From NCBI RefSeq assembly GCF_019733395.1, contig NZ_JAIHOO010000001.1, positions 3,038,501-3,102,500 of the forward strand: DNA of 64,000 nucleotides, read 5' to 3'. The notes below the pieces were generated by a model, which was not told where the DNA came from, did no database searches, and saw only the letters and a list, made by a program, of their open reading frames with translations. A program made the position numbers and the translations under genes. Numbering within the stretch: position 1 is the stretch's first letter; every line of letters starts with the position of its first letter. The DNA is from Lysobacter sp. BMK333-48F3 (GTDB lineage Bacteria > Pseudomonadota > Gammaproteobacteria > Xanthomonadales > Xanthomonadaceae). Shown in pieces: positions 1 to 8,212 of this stretch.

Positions 1-2934
1 GAGGTCAGCGACGGCCCGCTGGCGCGCCTGCAGGCCCAGGTCGCGCTGGCGCGCGCCGGACACGAGACCGGGCTCGGCGAGCGCCGGGTGCGCGATGCCG
101 AGCGCGAACTGCTGCATCTGCTCGAAGGCATCGACCACCCCGCGCGCGACGCGGCGCTGAGCGAGTTCCGCAGCCTGATCCAGGCGCATCTGCGCTGCCT
201 CCAGACCGAGGGCGCGGCCGCCGACGCGCCCTGCGCCGAAGCCGAGGCTTCGCAGCGCCGGCTGCTGGCGCTGCAGGTGCCGGGCCTGCGCGGCTGGGGC
301 CGCGCGCCGGGCAAGGTGATGGTGCACGACGACACCGTGGTGCTGCCGGGCCTGCGCCTGGGCAACGTGTTCCTCGGCCCGCAGCCGCCGCGCGGCTGGG
401 AAGTCGACGAGGAACTGCTGCACGCCAACACCCAGATCCCGCCGCCGCACCAGTACCTGGCCTACTACCACTGGCTGCGCGATGTGTTCCGCGCCGACGC
501 GATCGTCCATATCGGCCGCCATTCGACCTACGAATTCCTGCCCGGCAAGGCGGTCGGGCTGGCCGAAGACGACTACTCGCGGCTGATCGCCGGCGACGTG
601 CCCGGGATCTATCCCTACATCGTCGACGGCGTCGGCGAAGGCACCCAGGCCAAGCGCCGCGGCCTGGCGGTGATGGTCGACCACCTGACTCCGCCGCTGG
701 CGGCGACGCCGCTGTACGACCGCTTGCTGACCCTGCGCCAGTTGGTCGAAAGTTTCGAGAGCAGCAGCAGCGAGCCGCTGCGCGCCCAGGCCGCCAGCGA
801 GATGCGCGCCCAGGTCGAGGCGCTGCAACTGCGCGCCGAACTGGAAGCGAGCATGGCCGACGTGCTCAAGGTGCGCGGGATCGGCTTCGAGCAGGCCGAC
901 GACGACCTGCTCGCGCACGAGATCGGCCATTACCTGACCAAGCTGCAGGAAAAATTCATGCCGCACGGCCTGCACGTGTTCGGCCAGGCCTGGGATGCGG
1001 GCCAGCTCGACACCATGCTCGACTCGATGCGCGGCCTCGGCGAGCGCGACGCGCTGCGCGGCAAGCTGCTGGAATCGCCGCCGGCGGAAATGGCCGCCTG
1101 GCTGCACGGCCTGGACGGCGGTTTCGTCCAGCCGGGCAAGGGCAACGACCCGCTGCGCGCGCCCGAATCGCTGCCGACCGGGCGCAATTTCCACGGCCTG
1201 GACGGCGACGTGCTGCCCTCGCCGCTGGCCCAGCGCCTGGGCGCCGAACAGGCGGCGCGGGTGCTGGCGCGCAGCGACGGCCGCAGCGGCAGCGAGGGCG
1301 TGGTGCTGTGGGCCTCCGACGCGGTGCGCGACGAGGGCGTCATGGTCGGCTTCTCGCTGGCGCTGATGGGCGTGCAGCCGCGCTGGAACGCGCGCGGCAT
1401 CGTCCAGGGCCTGGAGCTCAAGCCGATGCCCAAGGGCCAGCCGCGCCGCGACGTCATCGTCACCACCTCGGGCCTGTTCCGCGATCTGTACCCGAACCTG
1501 GTGCTGCTGCTCGACCGCGGCGGCCGCCTGGCCTTGGCCGCCAGCGCCAAGACCCTGCGCGCGCAGCGCCCGGAACTGGCGCCGGCCTTGGCGGCGGCGC
1601 TGGCGCCGCTGGGCGAACAGGTCGAGTACGGCGACGAAGCGGTGGCCGGCAACGGCGTCGCCCGCGAATGGCTGCAGCGCACCGATAGTTTGCGGACCCA
1701 GGGCGTGGCCTTGGCCGACGCCGGCCGCGAGGCGGCCTGGCGCATCTTCGGCGACGCGCCGGGCGCGTACGGCGCCGGGGTCAATCGACTGACCGAACGC
1801 TCCGGCGCCTGGAGCGAGCGGCGTCAGATCGGCCGCGCTTATCTCAATCGCATGGGCCATGCCTACGGCCTCGACGCCGACGGCAGCGCCGCGCATCGCG
1901 CGTTCGAGATCGGCCTGGGCCGGATCGAGCGCAGCTACCACGGCCGCGCCTCGCACCTGTACGGCCTGCTCGACAACAACGACGCCTTCGATTATTTCGG
2001 CGGCCTGTCGCTGGCGGTCGAAACCCTGACCGGACGCGTGCCGCAGGCGCAGGTGCTGTACAACGCCGATGCCGAGCGCGCCGATGTCGAGCCGCTGGAA
2101 GCGGCGCTGTTGCGCGAGTTCCGCGGCCGCTACCTCAATCCGGCCTGGATCCGGCCGCTGATGAAGCACGGCTACGCCGGCGCGCGCACGGTCAGCCAGG
2201 AATTCCTGGAAAACCTGTGGGGTTGGCAGGTGACCCGGCCGGACGTGATCCGCGGCTGGGCCTGGGACGAAGTGCAGAGCGTCTACCTCGACGACCGCCA
2301 CCGCCTCGGCGTCGCCGACTTCCTCGATCGCGGCCACGCCCAGCAGGCCAAGGCGCACATGCTGGCGCTGATGCTGGTGGCGGCGCAGAAGGGCTACTGG
2401 AAGACGCCCGACGCCAACGTCGCGCGCCTGGGCGAGCAACTGGCCGCGCTGATCGCGCGCAACGGCTTGCCCGGCAGCGGCCATGCCGCGCCGGACCATC
2501 CGCTGTGGGGCTGGCTGCAGCCGCGCCTGTCGCCGGCGGCGCGGGCGCAGGTCGCCGAAGTGCTGGCGCGCGCGCGCGGCGAGCGCGGCGCGGTGTCGAC
2601 CTACGCCCGCGGCGAAGCGGCGCGGGCGCGGCAGGCGGCGGTTCGGGAAGCCGCGACGGATGCGCCGAGCCAGGCCGCAGACGTCGCAGCGAACCGCCCG
2701 TCGCCGTCGGTGCCGCCGCGCAAACCGCAGCCTGCGGCCAAGCCGGCCGGATCGACGCCGAAGCCGACCGAGCCGGCGCGCGACGAACGGGTCAGCGAAC
2801 TGTCCACCCTGGCGCCGGTGGCGCTGGTCCAGCGCCATCCGTTGCCGTCGGCGCTGATCGCGCTGGCGATCGCGCTGCTGCTCGGCTTCGGCCTGCGCCG
2901 CGGCCTGGCGGTGCCGTCGGCGCGGGCGCGGTGA
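1..2934 (+). CDS. CobN/HmuS-like chelatase-family protein, C-terminal 977 residues (5' truncated)
   Basis: The reading frame is open from base 1, so the true start lies upstream; GTG 88 is only the first in-window start codon. The protein belongs to the CobN/ChlH family of large metal-chelatase subunits: it has the family block with LPGKAVGL, IYPYIVDGVGEGTQAKRR and DHLTPPL. The usual GTHGTLEW-type segment reads GRHSTYEF. A Pro/Ala-rich linker precedes a C-terminal membrane helix (PSALIALAIALLLGFGL), so the protein is probably membrane-anchored. No other cobalamin gene is visible. The ExbB-like and DUF2149 genes that follow match the HmuS-U-V order of Bacteroidota hmu loci, where HmuS is reported to remove iron from heme. 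A heme or tetrapyrrole role is therefore inferred; cobaltochelatase is the alternative. Confidence 0.85.
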   Translation, partial: EVSDGPLARLQAQVALARAGHETGLGERRVRDAERELLHLLEGIDHPARDAALSEFRSLIQAHLRCLQTEGAAADAPCAEAEASQRRLLALQVPGLRGWGRAPGKVMVHDDTVVLPGLRLGNVFLGPQPPRGWEVDEELLHANTQIPPPHQYLAYYHWLRDVFRADAIVHIGRHSTYEFLPGKAVGLAEDDYSRLIAGDVPGIYPYIVDGVGEGTQAKRRGLAVMVDHLTPPLAATPLYDRLLTLRQLVESFESSSSEPLRAQAASEMRAQVEALQLRAELEASMADVLKVRGIGFEQADDDLLAHEIGHYLTKLQEKFMPHGLHVFGQAWDAGQLDTMLDSMRGLGERDALRGKLLESPPAEMAAWLHGLDGGFVQPGKGNDPLRAPESLPTGRNFHGLDGDVLPSPLAQRLGAEQAARVLARSDGRSGSEGVVLWASDAVRDEGVMVGFSLALMGVQPRWNARGIVQGLELKPMPKGQPRRDVIVTTSGLFRDLYPNLVLLLDRGGRLALAASAKTLRAQRPELAPALAAALAPLGEQVEYGDEAVAGNGVAREWLQRTDSLRTQGVALADAGREAAWRIFGDAPGAYGAGVNRLTERSGAWSERRQIGRAYLNRMGHAYGLDADGSAAHRAFEIGLGRIERSYHGRASHLYGLLDNNDAFDYFGGLSLAVETLTGRVPQAQVLYNADAERADVEPLEAALLREFRGRYLNPAWIRPLMKHGYAGARTVSQEFLENLWGWQVTRPDVIRGWAWDEVQSVYLDDRHRLGVADFLDRGHAQQAKAHMLALMLVAAQKGYWKTPDANVARLGEQLAALIARNGLPGSGHAAPDHPLWGWLQPRLSPAARAQVAEVLARARGERGAVSTYARGEAARARQAAVREAATDAPSQAADVAANRPSPSVPPRKPQPAAKPAGSTPKPTEPARDERVSELSTLAPVALVQRHPLPSALIALAIALLLGFGLRRGLAVPSARAR

Positions 2935-3253
2935 CGATGGAGCGCAGCTTGCCCTGTGCGTGCGCGGCGAAGCAGCGAGGGCCCGCAGGGCCGCGAGCGA
3001 TCAAGCCGCAAGCCGGCATCGCCGCCGTTCCCCCCTTTGAAAAAGGGTGAGAGCGTGCGCTTGCGAACCGCCGGGGTCGCGCACGATCGAACGCCAGCAG
3101 GCTGTGCCTGCTGGCCGGACGGGCAGGGGGCTCTTCGCGCGGCAACGACCTCCCGAGCGCGCGCCGATGCGATCCCGCTGCCCCACCACGTCGGCATCGC
3201 GACCGGGGTGGCCGCGGGATCTATCCGATCAACGAACATGAGGTAACACGACG
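2935..3253. other. Intergenic region with xanthomonad-type repeat fragment
   Basis: No coding sequence is convincing in these 319 bases. Around 3031-3049 lies a short imperfect palindrome of the CCCCCCTTTGAAAAAGGG type, which recurs between genes in Lysobacter-like genomes. An hmuT-like gene, which might be expected between the chelatase and the channel gene, is not present. Confidence 0.4.
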
Positions 3254-3697
3254 ATGGAATGGATGACCCATTTCGACTGGCTGCACCACCTGATCGCACG
3301 GCTGCTGCCGGTGGCGATGGCGGTGTTGCTGGTGGCCTGCGGCGCGGCCCTGATCGAGGCCGGGTTGGCGATCGGCGAGCGCTGGCTGGGCCTGCGCCGG
3401 CTCGAACGCGCCGGCGACCCGGCCCTGGTCGAACGTCTGGCGCGGCGCCGCATCGAGCGCTGCGACCTGCTGGCGCGGGTGCCGCCGATGCTGGGGCTGA
3501 TGGCGACCATCATCCCGCTCGGCCCGGGCCTGGCCGCGCTGGGGCAGGGCGATCCGGCCCAGTTGGCCAGCGCGGTGACGGTGGCCTTCGACGCCACCGT
3601 GCTCGGCCTGATCGCCGGCATCGCCGGGCTGTGGATCGGCCGCCTGCGCCGGCGCTGGTACGAGGAACTGCTCGAACGCATGGAGGCGGCGGCATGA
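3254..3697 (+). CDS. MotA/TolQ/ExbB-family proton channel protein (HmuU-like)
   Basis: A 147-residue inner-membrane protein with three hydrophobic stretches: residues about 12-35 (LPVAMAVLLVACGAALIEAG), 77-95 (PPMLGLMATIIPLGPGLAAL) and 105-130 (VTVAFDATVLGLIAGIAGLW). The last two match the conserved TolQ/ExbB channel core. Such proteins form proton channels that energise outer-membrane transport together with an ExbD- or TonB-type partner. The protein is shorter than E. coli ExbB (about 244 residues), like the small HmuU proteins. It overlaps the DUF2149 gene by four bases (ATGA), which indicates translational coupling. Confidence 0.85.
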   Translation: MEWMTHFDWLHHLIARLLPVAMAVLLVACGAALIEAGLAIGERWLGLRRLERAGDPALVERLARRRIERCDLLARVPPMLGLMATIIPLGPGLAALGQGDPAQLASAVTVAFDATVLGLIAGIAGLWIGRLRRRWYEELLERMEAAA

Positions 3698-3993
3698 GCC
3701 TGCGCGCCACCCGTGCGGCGACCCGGCGCCGGCTGCGTACCCGCTTCGACCACGACGACGAAGACCCGCGCGCCAGCCTGGTCAACCTGGTCGACGTGAT
3801 GCTGGTGTTCGCCTGCGGCCTGCTCGCCGCGATCAGCGCGACCACGTCGCAACGCACTCCGGTCGAAGTCGCGCGCGGCAAGGCGATCGAACGCCCGCAC
3901 CGGGGGCAGCAAGGCGCCGGGCCGGGCTACCAGGAGGTCGGCCAGGTTTACCGCGACCCCAAGACCGGCAAGCTGATCCTGATCGAGCGCTGA
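3694..3993 (+). CDS. DUF2149 domain protein (HmuV-like)
   Basis: A 99-residue protein with one membrane helix at about residues 28-47 (SLVNLVDVMLVFACGLLAAI), which is the DUF2149 signature. A short periplasmic tail follows, with GYQEVGQVYRDPKTGKLI. The N-terminal charged segment followed by a single helix resembles ExbD/MotB-type partners, so pairing with the channel protein encoded just upstream is likely (inferred). The start ATG overlaps the upstream stop as ATGA. A repeat cluster begins 13 bases after the stop. Confidence 0.85.
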   Translation: MSLRATRAATRRRLRTRFDHDDEDPRASLVNLVDVMLVFACGLLAAISATTSQRTPVEVARGKAIERPHRGQQGAGPGYQEVGQVYRDPKTGKLILIER

Positions 3994-4191
3994 GCGCCGG
4001 GCTTCTTGTAGGAGCGGCGCCCCGCAGGGATTTGCTTCGATCGCAAGCCGTGCCGCCATCTCGCCCGTTTGCCGCGCCTTTGTCCTGTGCCCTGTAGGAG
4101 CGGCGTAAGCCGCGACCGCGCTGCTGCGGTCTCACGGCGTCTGTATTCGAAGGCTTCAAAAGCAAAGCTTCCGTCCGCAAGCGGCCGGGTC

Positions 4192-4221
4192 ACTTTCTTT
4201 GTCCAAGGCGACAAAGAAAGT
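4192..4221. repeat. Perfect 12-bp inverted repeat
   Basis: The arms ACTTTCTTTGTC and GACAAAGAAAGT flank a 6-base loop, and GTAACCAAAGAAA follows. The AT-rich palindrome stands out in its G+C-rich setting. It has no clear T-tract on either side and is probably a dispersed repeat rather than a terminator. Confidence 0.7.
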
Positions 4222-4395
4222 AACCAAAGAAAACGCCATGGCTGTTTCGGATCAAAAGCCACTATGGGACGAGGTTTGCGCAGGGCTGCTCCGCACAGGC
4301 CATCCATGGCCTGGCTGCGCACGGCCCGCATCCCTGCGGGCCGCCCTTCGGGGCTTCAGGTCTTCTCGCGAGTTCGTGGCGACGCCAAGCTCTTC

Positions 4396-4428
<33 letters not shown>

Positions 4429-4579
4429 TCGGATGCAGCGTCGTTGTTTCTGGGTAGGAGCGGCGTCCTACGGGATTTCCTTCGGTCACAAGCCGCGATC
4501 ACGGGCTGGTAACAACGGCGCAACTGACGGGGCGCGGTTGCGGCTCGTGACCGAAGCAAATCCCCGTGGGATGCCGCTT

Positions 4580-4614
4580 CCCAAAACGAACAAGCCGCCC
4601 GGAGGCGGCTTGTT
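4580..4614 (-). terminator. Rho-independent terminator of the first NlpC/P60 gene
   Basis: The inverted arms AACAAGCCGCC and GGCGGCTTGTT (4589-4599 and 4604-4614) enclose a 4-base loop. Read on the minus strand they are followed by TTCGTTTTGGG. The hairpin lies 21 bases after the stop of the minus-strand hydrolase gene. Confidence 0.8.
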
Positions 4615-4635
4615 GGGATGCGCGGTGCGGAGACC

Positions 4636-5364
4636 TCAGATGCCGTCGACGCGGCGGGCTTCCATGAACTTGCCGCTCCAGTAGCCGGTGTCCAGGCTGG
4701 AGACGGTGACGTCCTTGCCGGTGCGCGGGGCGTGGACGAAGCGGCCGTCGCCGAGGTAGATGCCGACGTGGTCGACCCGGCCGCGGCGGCCGAAGAACAC
4801 CAGGTCGCCTTCGGTCATCGAGGCGCGGTCGATCACCGCGCCGGTCTTGGCCATCTCGCGCGAGACGCGCGGCAGCTCGATGCCCAGGGCGTTGCGGAAC
4901 ACGTAGCCGACCAGGCCGCTGCAGTCGAAGCCCTGGTCCGGGGTGCTGCCGCCCCAGCGGTACGGGGTGCCGAGCAGGCCCAGGGCGCGCTGCAGCAGGT
5001 TCTTGATCCGGCTCTGTTCGGCGACCGGCAGATCGGCCTTGCCCAGGTTGGCGTTCGGGCCCAGCAGGCGGTTCAGGTCGGTCGCCAGCAGCAGGGCGCG
5101 GTCGGACAGGGTCATCGCCTCCGGCAGCATGCTGCCGGCGCTGGACTCCGGCGCATCGGCCGAATCGTTGCGCAACGACGGGCCGCCCGGCAGGGCGCCC
5201 ATCGACAGGCCGGTGGCGGGATCGGCGAAAGCGGGAAGGGCGCAAACCGCCAGGACGGCGGTGAGCAGGAGACGTTGGCTAGCCCGAGCGGTGCGGGTGC
5301 TCTGGGCCAGGGGAGCTTCGGGGGTAGCAGCCTGGCGGCCTTGGCGAGTGAATTGAGGCGTCAC
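4636..5364 (-). CDS. Secreted NlpC/P60-family peptidoglycan hydrolase
   Basis: A 242-residue protein with a Sec signal at about residues 31-47 (RLLLTAVLAVCALPAFA) after an unusually long polar leader. It may start further in, but no better start is evident. A C-terminal NlpC/P60 cysteine-peptidase domain spans about 125-240, with Cys148 in FDCSGL, His199 in VDHVGIYLG and His211 in RFVHA. The family cleaves peptide stems of peptidoglycan, so a periplasmic role in wall growth or turnover is expected. A paralogue lies directly upstream on the same strand, and a CRP/Clp-type site lies about 92 bases upstream. Confidence 0.9.
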   Translation of the reverse strand: MTPQFTRQGRQAATPEAPLAQSTRTARASQRLLLTAVLAVCALPAFADPATGLSMGALPGGPSLRNDSADAPESSAGSMLPEAMTLSDRALLLATDLNRLLGPNANLGKADLPVAEQSRIKNLLQRALGLLGTPYRWGGSTPDQGFDCSGLVGYVFRNALGIELPRVSREMAKTGAVIDRASMTEGDLVFFGRRGRVDHVGIYLGDGRFVHAPRTGKDVTVSSLDTGYWSGKFMEARRVDGI

Positions 5365-5455
5365 GCAGTCATCACGAAGTCGTCACCGGGGAAAGATGAT
5401 GCCCGGCGCGTGCGAGACATAGGTTCAAATTTCGTTAGCTACGCGTTAACAAACA

Positions 5456-5471
5456 CGTGATTTGATTCACA
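5456..5471 (-). promoter_or_regulatory. Candidate Clp/CRP binding site
   Basis: On the minus strand the sequence is TGTGA-ATCAAA-TCACG, one mismatch from the CRP/Clp consensus TGTGA-N6-TCACA. It sits in the most AT-rich part of the gap between the two NlpC/P60 genes, about 92 bases upstream of the first gene's start. Clp is the xanthomonad CRP homologue and controls lytic enzymes in Lysobacter, so regulation of this hydrolase is plausible but inferred. Confidence 0.5.
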
Positions 5472-5517
5472 TTTTTAACCCGGGCCGAACATCGTTCCCT
5501 GTTCAGGAAGCGAGGCC

Positions 5518-6096
5518 TCACTTCATCAGCACCCGCTTGGCGCCGCTGTAGTGATCTACCCAGTAGGGGCCGTCGAGCCGGTCCAGCCGCACCGTGCCGC
5601 CGCTGCTGGGGGCATGGACGAAGCGGCCCTCGCCGACGTAGATGCCGACGTGGCTGACGTTGCCGCGGCTGCCGAAGAACACCAGGTCGCCGGCGGCCAG
5701 GCGGGTCGGCTCGATCCGCGGCCCCTGGAAGGCGGCCAGGTCGCGCGAGGTGCGCGGCAGGCTCAGCGCCAGCATGTCGCGGTAGACGTAGTTGACCAGG
5801 CCGCTGCAGTCGAAGCCGCTGTCGGGGGTGTTGCCGCCGTAGCGGTAGGGGGTGCCGACCAGGCTGATCGCGCGCATCAGCACCGCATTGGCCGAATCCG
5901 GATCGTCGGGCTGGACGTGCGGCCAGTGCCGGGCCGGGGCGCCGGGCGGGGCCGGCTTGCGGACCAGTTCGCGGCCGCCGCCGCAGGCCGCCAGCAGCGC
6001 GCTCAGCACGGTGGCCAGGGCCAGCGCTGGCAACGGCAGCGGGCCGCGCGCTGGCGCGGGAGCGGTGTTGCCGGGATAATGCGCGGCCTTCGTCAC
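5518..6096 (-). CDS. NlpC/P60-family lipoprotein
   Basis: A 192-residue protein if it starts at the GTG at 6096. The open frame continues much further upstream but would run antisense through slyD. From this GTG the protein has a lipoprotein signal ending LLAAC (Cys38), a Pro-rich linker, and an NlpC/P60 domain with Cys97 in FDCSGL, His149 in SHVGIYVG and His161 in RFVHA. It resembles E. coli Spr/MepS-type endopeptidases anchored to the outer membrane. It is a tandem paralogue of the gene downstream on the same strand. The start codon is the main uncertainty. Confidence 0.85.
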   Translation of the reverse strand: MTKAAHYPGNTAPAPARGPLPLPALALATVLSALLAACGGGRELVRKPAPPGAPARHWPHVQPDDPDSANAVLMRAISLVGTPYRYGGNTPDSGFDCSGLVNYVYRDMLALSLPRTSRDLAAFQGPRIEPTRLAAGDLVFFGSRGNVSHVGIYVGEGRFVHAPSSGGTVRLDRLDGPYWVDHYSGAKRVLMK

Positions 6097-6228
6097 GTCG
6101 CTAGCTTGGCGGCTAACGGCAGCGGCGACAAGACAGCGTCCCTGTCGTTTTGTGGCGGTCCGCGCATTCCTGCGCGCCGCCGTGTCCCTTTCCGACCGCC
6201 GCCGCGCGGTCTTCATCCGGATCCAGCA

Positions 6229-6708
6229 ATGAAAATCGAGAAAGATCGCGTCGTCCGTTTCCACTACACCGTCTCCGAGCAGGGCAGCGAGCCGCTGGAG
6301 AGCTCGGAAGGCCGCGATCCGCTGGCGATCCTGATCGGCCACAACAACATCATCCCGGGCCTGGAGAAGGCCATGGACGGTCGCGAAGCCGGCGAGAAGT
6401 TCGAGGTCGACGTGGCCGCGGTCGACGCCTACGGCGCCCGCCAGGAAGGCCTGACCCAGCGCGTGCCGAAGAAGTACTTCAAGGACGCCAAGCTGAGCCC
6501 GGGCATGCAGGCGGTGCTGCCGACCAGCTTCGGCCCGCGCGCGGTCACCATCCAGAAGGTCGGCATGAGCGTGGTCGACGTCGACCTGAACCACCCGATG
6601 GCCGGCAAGGACCTGCATTTCGCGATCGAGATCGTCGAAGTGCGCGAAGCCAGCAAGGAAGAGATCGAGCACGGCCACGTCCACGGCGACGGCGGCCACC
6701 AGCACTGA
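6229..6708 (+). CDS. slyD: FKBP-type peptidyl-prolyl cis-trans isomerase SlyD
   Basis: A 159-residue cytoplasmic proline isomerase and chaperone. The FKBP domain is interrupted by the IF (insert-in-flap) domain at about residues 70-120, as in SlyD. It has the family pieces FHYTVSEQG, DPLAILIGHNNIIPGLEKA and NHPMAGKDLHF. The His-rich tail (HGHVHGDGGHQH) fits nickel or other metal binding, but it is much shorter than in E. coli SlyD. The gene is divergent from the NlpC/P60 lipoprotein and is followed by a strong terminator. Confidence 0.95.
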   Translation: MKIEKDRVVRFHYTVSEQGSEPLESSEGRDPLAILIGHNNIIPGLEKAMDGREAGEKFEVDVAAVDAYGARQEGLTQRVPKKYFKDAKLSPGMQAVLPTSFGPRAVTIQKVGMSVVDVDLNHPMAGKDLHFAIEIVEVREASKEEIEHGHVHGDGGHQH

Positions 6709-6731
6709 CCGCGTAGCGGTCGGCGTTCCGG

Positions 6732-6763
6732 ACGGCCCGCTCGCGCGGGCCGTTCGCGTTTTT
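6732..6763 (+). terminator. Terminator of slyD
   Basis: The arms ACGGCCCGC and GCGGGCCGT enclose the loop TCGC, and TCGCGTTTTT follows, 23 bases after the slyD stop. Confidence 0.85.
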
Positions 6764-6795
6764 GCGGGTCGGTCCTGTCTTGTGCGGCCGGGACG

Positions 6796-6855
6796 GGCTA
6801 CATAAGAGCCGGCTACACAGGAACCGGCTAGATAGGAACCGGCTAGATAGGAACC
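6796..6855 (+). repeat. Four tandem 15-bp repeats abutting a start codon
   Basis: Four contiguous copies of a 15-base unit (GGCTAGATAGGAACC). The last two are identical and the first two diverge slightly. The final copy ends three bases before the ATG of the DUF418 gene, so its AGGAA is also the likely ribosome-binding site. Confidence 0.9.
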
Positions 6856-6858
6856 GCG

Positions 6859-8118
6859 ATGCCCACCGACCCTGGCCCCGTTGCGCAGTCCCCGCCGCCG
6901 GCCTTGCCGCTGGCGCCGGTCGCCGCCGGCGAACGCCTGCAGGCCTTGGACGCGCTGCGCGGCATCGCCCTGCTCGGCATCCTGCTGAGCAACGCGCCGT
7001 TCTTCAGCGCGCCGCTGGCCGACCTGGGCGACGGCGTCGATCCGGCCCTGCGCGGGCTCGACCGCTGGGCGACGATGGCCGTGCATGTAGCGGTCCGGCA
7101 CAAGTTCTGGACCGTGTTCTCGCTGCTGTTCGGCATGGGCTTCGCGGTGATGGGCGAGCGCGCCGGGGCGGCCGGGCGCGATTTCCGTCCCTTGTACCTG
7201 CGCCGCAGCTTCGGCCTGCTGGCGATCGGCCTGGCGCATGCCTGGCTGGTCTGGTCCGGCGACATCCTGGTCACCTATGCGGCATGCGCGTTCCTGCTGT
7301 ACGCGCTGCGCGGGCTCGGCGCCGCGACGCAGTGGCGGCTGGGCCTGTCGCTGTACGCGGTGCCTTGCGCGTTCTTGCTGCTATTGGCCGGACTGCTGGC
7401 GCTGCCCGGAGTGGCCGACGGCGATCCGCAGGCGCAGGCGCGCGGCGCCGCCGAACGCGCGCAGGCGGTGGCGGCCTACGCCCACGGCAGCTATGCCGAG
7501 GCGACCGCGCAACGCCTGCGCGAGTTCGTCGGGCTGACCCTGTCCAGCGCCTCGATCATGGTGCCGTTGGCCTTGGGCCTGTTCCTGATCGGCGCCGGCC
7601 TGGCGCGCAGCGGCGTGCTGGCCGATCCGGCGGCGCACCGCGGACTGTGGCACCGCCTGCTGTGGGGCGGGCTGGCGAGTGGCGCGGCGCTGACCGCGGC
7701 GAGTCTGGCGATCGATCCCGCCGCCTACGGCGCGCGCCTGAGCGCGCGCACCTTCCTCGCCAGCACCCTGCACATGATCGGCGCCTTGCCCTTGGCCCTG
7801 TCGCTGGTCGCGGCGGTGGTGCTGTCGCTGGCGCGCGGCTGGCGCTGGCCGCGGCCCTTCATCGCCCCCGGCCGGATCGCGCTGAGCCTGTACCTGATGC
7901 AGTCCCTGGTCGGCACCTGGGTGTTCTACGGCTACGGCCTGGGGCTGTGGGGGCGGATCGCGCCGGCGCCGTTGTTCGCGGCGGCCGCCGGCTTGTTCGT
8001 GCTGCAGCTGTTGCTGGCGCAATGGTGGCTGCGCCGGTTCCGCTTCGGCCCGGCGGAATGGCTGTGGCGCGCCTTCACCTATTGGCGCCTGCCGCCGTGG
8101 CGCGCGGCGCGCGCCTGA
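6859..8118 (+). CDS. DUF418/YeiB-family membrane protein
   Basis: A 419-residue polytopic inner-membrane protein with about ten hydrophobic segments. The N-terminal RLQALDALRGIALLGILLSN is the typical YeiB/DUF418 opening, and the C-terminal half, with GRIALSLYLMQS and FGPAEWLWR, is the DUF418 domain. The family is related to acyltransferase-type membrane proteins, but no reaction is established. The leader consists of four 15-bp tandem repeats that end at the start codon. A palindromic terminator lies between it and the convergent M4 protease gene. Confidence 0.9.
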   Translation: MPTDPGPVAQSPPPALPLAPVAAGERLQALDALRGIALLGILLSNAPFFSAPLADLGDGVDPALRGLDRWATMAVHVAVRHKFWTVFSLLFGMGFAVMGERAGAAGRDFRPLYLRRSFGLLAIGLAHAWLVWSGDILVTYAACAFLLYALRGLGAATQWRLGLSLYAVPCAFLLLLAGLLALPGVADGDPQAQARGAAERAQAVAAYAHGSYAEATAQRLREFVGLTLSSASIMVPLALGLFLIGAGLARSGVLADPAAHRGLWHRLLWGGLASGAALTAASLAIDPAAYGARLSARTFLASTLHMIGALPLALSLVAAVVLSLARGWRWPRPFIAPGRIALSLYLMQSLVGTWVFYGYGLGLWGRIAPAPLFAAAAGLFVLQLLLAQWWLRRFRFGPAEWLWRAFTYWRLPPWRAARA

Positions 8119-8148
8119 TCGCCGCTGCCGTCCGCCTGGCGCCGGCAG

Positions 8149-8178
8149 CGCAATGGCCCGCATGCGCGGGCCATTGCG
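8149..8178. terminator. Palindrome between convergent genes, likely bidirectional terminator
   Basis: Perfect 13-base arms (CGCAATGGCCCGC and its complement) enclose a 4-base loop between the ends of the DUF418 and M4 protease genes. The flanking T-tracts are weak on both strands. Confidence 0.6.
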
Positions 8179-8212
8179 TCTCGCCTGGCCGGTGGAGCCC
8201 GGCGCGTCGGGC

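Noticed and set aside
6097..7239. N-terminal extension of the second NlpC/P60 gene
   Set aside because: The open frame is antisense to slyD and has no protein-like features; the lipoprotein signal places the start near 6096.
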